Source: Daucus carota subsp. sativus
Lineage: Eukaryota; Streptophyta; Magnoliopsida; Apiales; Apiaceae
Assembly (NCBI RefSeq): GCF_001625215.2
Contig: NC_030385.2
Coordinates: forward strand, 34,621,598 to 34,685,597
Length of the DNA stretch: 64,000 bases
Reading direction: 5' to 3'
The notes under the pieces are model-generated. The model was not told the origin of the DNA and searched no databases. It saw nothing but the letters and a program-made list of their open reading frames with translations. Position numbers and translations under genes: made by a program. Position 1 is the first letter of the stretch. Each line of letters begins with the position of its first letter. Of this stretch, positions 58,240-64,000 are shown piece after piece.

Positions 58240-60156
58240 TCAATCAAGCACCACAAGTTCACCATACGCTTCACCGGCAATGGCCTTCTCCATGAACTTC
58301 TCTGGATTCATATCAGCTCCATCATCTTCCAAGAAGAGATTCATCAAGTTTTTGGAATAGCCACTAACAAGCACCACCCCTGGCTGGTTTGCTACGACAG
58401 GCGTTGCTCTAGAATTCCTCAAGTTCCAGAATACAACCTCAGGCAGAGAATAACCTTTCTCTGCAAAGTTCCTGGTTATGGCCTGATAATCTGTTTCCCT
58501 ATGGTTTGGTTGGTTTCCGGCCTGATAAAATTCCATGTCACTAAACACAAACACCCTTTTAATCATCTGGTCCTTCTTCAAATTCCCAATCATAGCTGAT
58601 TGCAGTATCAATTCAAACACTTTCTGAAGATCAGGGTTTCCTCCCAACTTCATGTCCCGTACAAACTCAATTTTTGATCTTAAATCTTGCCCCTCCACCT
58701 TGAGTAGTTCAGGTTTAGAGCTCAATGTGAGAATATTACGCTTCCAAGGCTCCTCGCTCAACTCAGATACTAACACAGCAAAAGCCACAGACACTTCCAT
58801 AGGAACACCATTCATTTTAGAAGATATGTCACAAACTGCAAGACAATTTTTCAATTTCCCTTTCCTGGATAATCTTTCTACCATTCTGTTCCATTGGTTC
58901 TCAGCTAATTTCCCACTTCCATAGTTAACACCCCCAATTATTTCATGTGGGAACCAACCATCACTCACTTTCCCTTTAGTAAAGCCTCCCTTCTCACCGG
59001 TTTTTTTCTTTTGCCCCTCCCCGCCTGCCTTCAACTCCTTGGCTGGCTTCTTCTGCCTATCTAACAATGCCTTGCGAAGGGGAACAAGCACTTGCTTTCG
59101 CAACCGGTCACGCACACGATAAGCATAATGAGCATCCAACAAACCATCCTCATACTCCTCTTTCGGAAACAGCTTCCTTGCTATACGCTCACACAACAAC
59201 ATAACTCTATCGTACGAAGAATCCAAAGACGGACACCACTTAGCAGCCAAACTAATATCCCTCAACTTACCAGACTCCAACAACACAAGATCACTTTTCA
59301 AACACTCAGCAAAGAAATCCGAAACCCTCTCAAACAAAAACCTATAATCCGGGTCTTTCACATACCTAGTAATCGCCCTCTTAGCCTTCTCAATCCTCTC
59401 CTCTTCCCTCCGCCTCTTCGCTTCCTTCTTCTCAATCGCATCCCTCTTCCTCGAAGCCAAAACTCTAGCCTCTCTCGATGCCGCCTTACTGACCTCACTC
59501 TCCCCCTTACTCTTCTTCTTATTAACACCATCCCCCCACCTCTTACTCCCAAAAGGCCTCTCTATCCCCCCACTCCCAGAGCTCCCATAATCCCGTAACC
59601 TCTTAATCTTCTTCTGCTTCTCAACCTTCCTCCTAGAATGCGCCTTCCTCGCCACCTCCCTCACATCACTCCCCTCAAGAATCCTATACAAAACCTCCAA
59701 CAAATCCTTAAAATACCCGAATTTCGAAATAGTCCCAACATTACAAGCCAAACTCTTCGGATGATTCTTATGCAACCAAAGCACCGACCTATAAAACCCC
59801 TCCTTATCATTCTTTCCAGTACCCCGAACCCCCCGAAGATTACAAACCAGCTTCAGAGCAGTAAGGGGGGAATGGTCATAAGCCTTTTCGAGGCTTTGGA
59901 CTAAAGACCCTTCCGGGGTATCAGGAACAACATGGAAAAAGAAATCAAGACAGGGGTTTCCACTAGTGGAGTAAGCCACAGAAGAGTTTTCAGTCTTAGT
60001 TATTGGTGGATTAAGGGGTTTAGTGATGGAATTAAAGTTTGAATTTAAGAGATCAAGAAAAGGGTTACCTGTATTTGCTGATTCTGGGGTGGCTAGAGAT
60101 GATGAGGGCTTGGGGTTCTTGATCTCAGGGGGCCCCACCAAGCAAAGAGATTCCAT
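58240..60156 (-). CDS. DUF2828/DUF7788 protein (TROVE-like plus vWA), variant lacking core segment
   Basis: Single-exon gene, 638 residues, beginning MESLCLVGPPEIKNP, the usual start for plant 'L728-like' proteins. Conserved blocks: GNPCLDFFFHVVPDT (67-80), LKLVCNLRGVRGTGK (101-115), FGYFKDLLEVLYRIL (146-160), LAAKWCPSLDSSYDR (303-317), DAHYAYRVRDRLRKQVLVPL (341-360). A K/R-rich coiled region runs at 165-260. The C-terminal vWA-like domain has VCDISSKMNG (441-450; D443, S445 as a partial MIDAS), VFVFSDMEF (535-543) and VFWNLRNSRATPV. Residues 365-398 are a K/G-rich linker where the neighbour at 61052 has the family core LPEVYMGASEW...YNRVASVAM. The function is unknown; the fold suggests RNA or ligand binding like Ro60. 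It is divergent with 61052-63037. Confidence 0.88.
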   Translation of the reverse strand: MESLCLVGPPEIKNPKPSSSLATPESANTGNPFLDLLNSNFNSITKPLNPPITKTENSSVAYSTSGNPCLDFFFHVVPDTPEGSLVQSLEKAYDHSPLTALKLVCNLRGVRGTGKNDKEGFYRSVLWLHKNHPKSLACNVGTISKFGYFKDLLEVLYRILEGSDVREVARKAHSRRKVEKQKKIKRLRDYGSSGSGGIERPFGSKRWGDGVNKKKSKGESEVSKAASREARVLASRKRDAIEKKEAKRRREEERIEKAKRAITRYVKDPDYRFLFERVSDFFAECLKSDLVLLESGKLRDISLAAKWCPSLDSSYDRVMLLCERIARKLFPKEEYEDGLLDAHYAYRVRDRLRKQVLVPLRKALLDRQKKPAKELKAGGEGQKKKTGEKGGFTKGKVSDGWFPHEIIGGVNYGSGKLAENQWNRMVERLSRKGKLKNCLAVCDISSKMNGVPMEVSVAFAVLVSELSEEPWKRNILTLSSKPELLKVEGQDLRSKIEFVRDMKLGGNPDLQKVFELILQSAMIGNLKKDQMIKRVFVFSDMEFYQAGNQPNHRETDYQAITRNFAEKGYSLPEVVFWNLRNSRATPVVANQPGVVLVSGYSKNLMNLFLEDDGADMNPEKFMEKAIAGEAYGELVVLD

Positions 60157-61051
60157 TGTTGAAGGTGGGCTTGATCAGGGTTTTGTGCTGCTTGCTTGAG
60201 ATGATCTTCTGTATAGATACAGATATATAAATAGATACAGGGCTGAGGCTTTGCTTGTTCAATACTCAAAAGAGTACGTCAAAAATTAATAAATTATATA
60301 GAGTAAATTTGTTCATAATAACATGATAATTCATGTTAAATGTTTTAACTAAATTGTAAAAACATAAAATTGTTGATATAAATACATAGATTCATTTTAA
60401 TTAAAATTAATCAAATGTTTTCAAAAAAAAATTTAAAATTAATCAAATATTATTATGTACAGATTTTATTGTACATCAAAAAATTTCTTTTTAAAATTCG
60501 AGCATGAATATTGAAGATATTTTAAGCAATCTCATGTATTATTATGGTAGTTAGATGAATAAATATGATACTTTTTATTATATTTAACTAATTTTCTAGT
60601 AGTTAAAAAATATTAAAATATTAAAAAACTGTTATAATATTGATCACTAGATATTCATCCCATAATCGGAAAATAATAGAAAAAAGATACGTGAAATCTT
60701 TATTTTAAGATAAATAGATTTAAATGTCATTTTTTACATTTTTAAATAAATAGCAATAATTATCAATTCAAAAATGAGTTTTTTTAGTTGATACAATTCA
60801 AAATTGAGTTGTATTTTGATTGTTTTTGAGAAAATACAATTAATTGAATCCACAAATTGAAGCCGGTGTTGACTGGGAGTCTGGGACCAGTCTCCTTGCA
60901 ATACATCTCCACCGAAGAAAAGTATTCCTTACCTTGCCCAGGAAGTAAACAACTTTCTTTCTCACTTTATTTTTACTTTTCCTATTATTATCACATTTTT
61001 ATTGAATTTTTATTGAATATCATTGATCTCTGTGTCTGTCCCAAATTCACA
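60157..61051. promoter_or_regulatory. shared divergent promoter of the DUF2828 pair
   Basis: 895 bp between the two start codons, very A/T-rich from 60280 to 60840. An ATG at 60857 is in frame with the plus-strand gene but lies in poorly conserved leader sequence. TATATAAATAGATAC near 60225-60238 could be a TATA-like element for the minus gene. No transposon is recognised. Confidence 0.5.
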
Positions 61052-63037
61052 ATGCCTGAAGACACATTGATGACCGAGTCTCCCCAAACACCACCGACCA
61101 TCTACCTCGCCGGACCGCCGGAGATTCACAACTCCGGTGAAAACCCAGCTCTCGATTCCTTCAATTCAACCAGCCCCCCTCTGCGCAAAGGCTTCACTCG
61201 AGGCCTTTCACGCACCTACCTCACTTCTTCCAACCCATGTCTTGATTTCTTCTTCCAAGTTGTTCCGTCCACTCCCAAACATACTTTGATCACTTATCTC
61301 GAGTCTTCTTGGGGGTTTGACCCGTTGACTACTTTGAAACTTGTTTGTAATCTTCGTGGGGTGAGGGGTTCTGGGAAGGGGAATAAGGAGGGGTTTTATG
61401 CTGCCTTGTTGTGGTTGCATTGTTTTCATCCCAAGACGCTTGTGAGAAACGTGGAGGCCTTGGTGGGGTTTGGGTATTTTAAGGACTTGCCCGAGATTTT
61501 GCATAGGTTGGTGCAGGATGCTGAGTGGTTTGAGAGGAAGGAGTTTGGGCTTAAAAAGAAGGCGGCGAGGGCTAAGGATGGGGATAGTGTGAAATGGAGG
61601 ATGCCGAGGAAGGGGACGCGTATCGGGAGAGGTGGGGGTGATCCGGATGGGTGGGGGATGGATAGGCCTTTTTGTTTGGATGTTGATGAGATTAAGAGGA
61701 GGGGTGATGATGTGTTGCGGAGGAGGACGAGAGAGGCTAGGGTTTTTGCTGAGAAGAAGAAAATTGAGAAGCAGATGAGGAAGGCCAAGGAGGTTAGGGA
61801 GGAGAAGAAGGTTGTTATGTCGAGGAAAGCTGTTATGAGGTATGTGCGTGATCCGGATTATAGGATTTTGTATGAGACTATTTCTGGTTTTTTTGCTGAT
61901 TGTCTTAAGATGGATATGAAATTGCTTGAATCGGGGAAATTGAATGGGATTAGTTTGGCAGCAAAGTGGTGTCCGTCTTTGAATTCGTGTTTTGATAAGT
62001 CTACGTTGTTGTGTGAGAGTATAGCTAGGAAGGTTTTTCCGAAAGAAATGTATGATGAATATGAGGGATTGGAGGATGCACATTATGCGTATCGTGTGCG
62101 TGATAGGTTGAGGAAGCAAGTTTTGGTTCCTTTACGGAAAGCTTTGCAATTGCCTGAAGTTTATATGGGGGCGAGTGAGTGGGGTTCCATCCCTTATAAT
62201 CGAGTGGCCTCAGTTGCAATGACAAATTACAAGGAGAAGTTCTTGAAGCATGATATGTTGAGGTTTAATGAGTATTTGGAGAATGTTAAGTCCGGAAAGG
62301 CCACTATTGCGGCTGGTGCAGTGCTTCCTCATAAGATAATAGCGGCGTTAAACGATGGGGATTCAGGTGAAGTGGCGGAGCTTCAGTGGAAAAGGATAGT
62401 GAATGATCTGTCCAGCAAAGGAAAATTGAAGAATTGTATTGCAGTGTGTGATGTTTCAAGTAACATGGAAGGTATTTTCTTGGATGTATGCTTGGCTCTT
62501 GGTGTTTTAGTATCTGAGCTGAGTGAGGAGCCTTGGAGCGGGAAACTTATTACGTTTAGCACCAATCCCAAGCTTGAGAAAGTTGAAGGGGAGGATTTGA
62601 GATCTAAGGTTGATTTCATGAGGCGCCTGAATGTGGAATCGAACACTGATTTCCAAAAAGTGTTTGATGTGATACTCAAAGTGGCTGAGAAAGGAAATTT
62701 GAAAGAGGACCAGATGATTAAGAAAATATTTGTGTTCAGTAGTATGGAATTTGATAACATCTCAGAGAACATTTGGGAAACGGATTACCAGGCCATTACC
62801 AGGAAGTATACAGAGAAAGGTTACGGTTCTTGTGTGCCAGAGATTGTATTCTGGAATCTGACAGATTCAAAGGCCACACCAGTTCCAAGTGACAAGCCAG
62901 GGGTCGCACTGGTTAGTGGATATTCAAAAAACCTAATGACTCTGTTTTTAGAGGATAGAGGTACTCTGACCCCTGAGAGTGTTATGGAAGTGGCTATTGG
63001 TGGTGAGGAGTACAGCAAGCTTGTTGTGGTGGATTAA
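61052..63037 (+). CDS. DUF2828/DUF7788 protein (TROVE-like plus vWA), full-length paralogue
   Basis: Single-exon gene, 661 residues from MPEDTLMTESPQ. The frame is open upstream to an ATG at 60857, but that 65-residue extension is hydrophobic and unlike the family. Blocks: IYLAGPPEIHNSG, NPCLDFFFQVVPSTP (61-75), LKLVCNLRGVRGSGK, MRYVRDPDYRILYETI, LAAKWCPSLNSCFDK, DAHYAYRVRDRLRKQVLVPL (342-361). Then comes the family core LPEVYMGASEWGSIPYNRVA (367-386), with KHDMLRFNEYLENV and AAGAVLPHKII. The vWA part has VCDVSSNMEG (465-474; D467, S469), VSELSEEPW and VFWNLTDSKATPV. A similar architecture is found in Mimivirus L728 and, by fold, in Ro60; no function is established in plants. Confidence 0.9.
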   Translation: MPEDTLMTESPQTPPTIYLAGPPEIHNSGENPALDSFNSTSPPLRKGFTRGLSRTYLTSSNPCLDFFFQVVPSTPKHTLITYLESSWGFDPLTTLKLVCNLRGVRGSGKGNKEGFYAALLWLHCFHPKTLVRNVEALVGFGYFKDLPEILHRLVQDAEWFERKEFGLKKKAARAKDGDSVKWRMPRKGTRIGRGGGDPDGWGMDRPFCLDVDEIKRRGDDVLRRRTREARVFAEKKKIEKQMRKAKEVREEKKVVMSRKAVMRYVRDPDYRILYETISGFFADCLKMDMKLLESGKLNGISLAAKWCPSLNSCFDKSTLLCESIARKVFPKEMYDEYEGLEDAHYAYRVRDRLRKQVLVPLRKALQLPEVYMGASEWGSIPYNRVASVAMTNYKEKFLKHDMLRFNEYLENVKSGKATIAAGAVLPHKIIAALNDGDSGEVAELQWKRIVNDLSSKGKLKNCIAVCDVSSNMEGIFLDVCLALGVLVSELSEEPWSGKLITFSTNPKLEKVEGEDLRSKVDFMRRLNVESNTDFQKVFDVILKVAEKGNLKEDQMIKKIFVFSSMEFDNISENIWETDYQAITRKYTEKGYGSCVPEIVFWNLTDSKATPVPSDKPGVALVSGYSKNLMTLFLEDRGTLTPESVMEVAIGGEEYSKLVVVD

Positions 63038-64000
63038 TCTACAACATGTTTCTCCTATTGCACTTGAGTTCTTTTGTATGCTCTCCTTTATGTTCTTTCT
63101 ATAATAAGCTTTCCAGCTTGGTTATGAGTAGTAGAAAAACACAGGCTGAGATGATACAGAAGTGGGTGATACTAATATAATATATCATATGTGATCTTAG
63201 TTTCATCGTGATTATATTTACATTGGAGGATAATTATCATTGAACTTGATAAATTCGATTTATGCGTCACGTGTTATTATAATATTTTAACTAAAGGTTT
63301 TCATCCATTGTGATGTTCTCGGAACAACAGCATAATTATTAGTTTCTGAAGTGCATAGCTTGTACTTCATTTTCTTTGTTCCTTTCATGATCATGAATTC
63401 GTTTTGCTGTTTCTGTCTTTGTTGAACCTGTTTGTTAAACTTGCACTTAGAATTGGACTAAAGTCGTAGTTGGTTAATGTTATGCCATTTTCTCCTTCAA
63501 AATACTATAATTGCTGTAACAAAGGTACGAGAATTCTTAATAGAACCACAGTTTCCTACGTTTTTGGTAGATTTTTACCCTGTGCAGCTGTGCTACATCT
63601 AACTGTTCTTTTGCAGAGGAATACAAGTTACAATCTCATCTATAGATTCTGCTAGCAGATGTATAGTTATGGACTTGTAGTTATAGTTCCATGTTTTACA
63701 TTCTTATCTCCTATTAATAAGCAGGCAACAAATATACAGACCATCTTTCCACTAATTTCAAGCTCTGGTCACAAAATAGTAAGAAGTATTAAGGAAAAAA
63801 AGAAGAAAAAAGCTGCAATTAAGTCAATTTTCACCCAAAAATGCTTTTACTGTGGAGTCTGGGTATATGGTACAATCTGCCTCAGATTAGCTGAAGCAAA
63901 ACGGGACAAAAACTGCGGTGGTGCAGCGACTATCCACTATAAATTGCAGACCAAATTAATATCAGTTTCACCGGCTGGGGAGATGCTAGAGCAAAGGAAC
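63038..64000. other. 3' flank of the plus-strand DUF2828 gene
   Basis: No gene or transposon is recognised. TATAATAAGC near 63100 is a plausible polyadenylation region. The last 250 bp contain a small A-rich tract (63793-63815) and no coding signal I can assign; a gene beyond the window edge cannot be excluded. Confidence 0.4.

Noticed and set aside
59092-59598. 168-codon open frame on the plus strand
   Set aside because: Antisense shadow of the minus-strand DUF2828 gene.
60857-61051. N-terminal extension of 65 residues on the plus-strand DUF2828 gene
   Set aside because: Hydrophobic, A/T-rich leader-like sequence unlike the family; the conserved start region begins just after 61052.
61208-62119. 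303-codon open frame on the minus strand
   Set aside because: Antisense shadow of the DUF2828 gene: proline- and leucine-rich translation with no family resemblance.
1-64000. tRNA, rRNA, CRISPR arrays, organelle DNA insertions, and intact LTR or capsid-bearing elements
   Set aside because: Looked for by eye on both strands; none seen. Dedicated searches could still find diverged remnants.

Overview
This is a plant nuclear segment. Every host gene recognised is a eukaryotic plant family, most are split by GT-AG introns, and the spaces between them are A/T-rich and crowded with small DNA transposons. The proteins look eudicot, probably asterid. I cannot fix the species from the sequence alone. 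No rRNA, tRNA, CRISPR, organelle or intact LTR-element sequence was seen.

Layout. LSM2, a core subunit of the LSm ring on U6 snRNA, is at 484-3536 (+); twin MITEs sit in its second intron. Two tandem dienelactone-hydrolase genes follow on the minus strand (4514-6837 and 8555-11908) with matching seven-exon structures. From 12.2 to 19.3 kb is a transposon-rich stretch: a 2-kb hAT-like element, a nested stack of Stowaway-like MITEs, and a Mutator-like element with long terminal inverted repeats and its own target duplication. MED33 (Mediator tail subunit, REF4/RFR1 family) fills 19650-31590 (+) in 12 exons that join to a 1326-residue protein. It converges on an OSCA1/CSC1-type mechanosensitive calcium channel gene at 32203-37076 (-), 11 coding exons, 759 residues.

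From 38.7 to 56.5 kb is an F-box array of four related copies, all (+). Copies A (38767) and B (44638) are a recent pair, C (49204) and D (53741) a second pair; D is broken. The duplicated units carry their 3' flank, so one copy serves as the 'empty site' that reveals later insertions in its partner. Between A and B lies a broken glycosyltransferase-92-like fragment next to a poly(A)-tailed retroposon. The window ends with a head-to-head pair of DUF2828/DUF7788 genes (TROVE-like helical region plus vWA domain): 58240-60156 (-) and 61052-63037 (+), 895 bp apart.

The genes do not form one pathway. LSM2 (splicing and RNA decay), MED33 (transcription), OSCA1 (calcium entry), the hydrolases and the F-box proteins are independent housekeeping or adaptive genes. 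The most unusual material is in the mobile DNA: a 142-bp near-perfect fold-back insertion with 9-bp target duplication and an empty paralogous site; two retro-insertions reduced to a poly(A) tail and a few bases; an intron that moved from coding sequence to 3' UTR between F-box subfamilies; and a DUF2828 paralogue whose conserved core is replaced by a charged low-complexity linker. Exon joins were made by eye from reading frame, splice consensus and remembered family sequence. No alignment was run.
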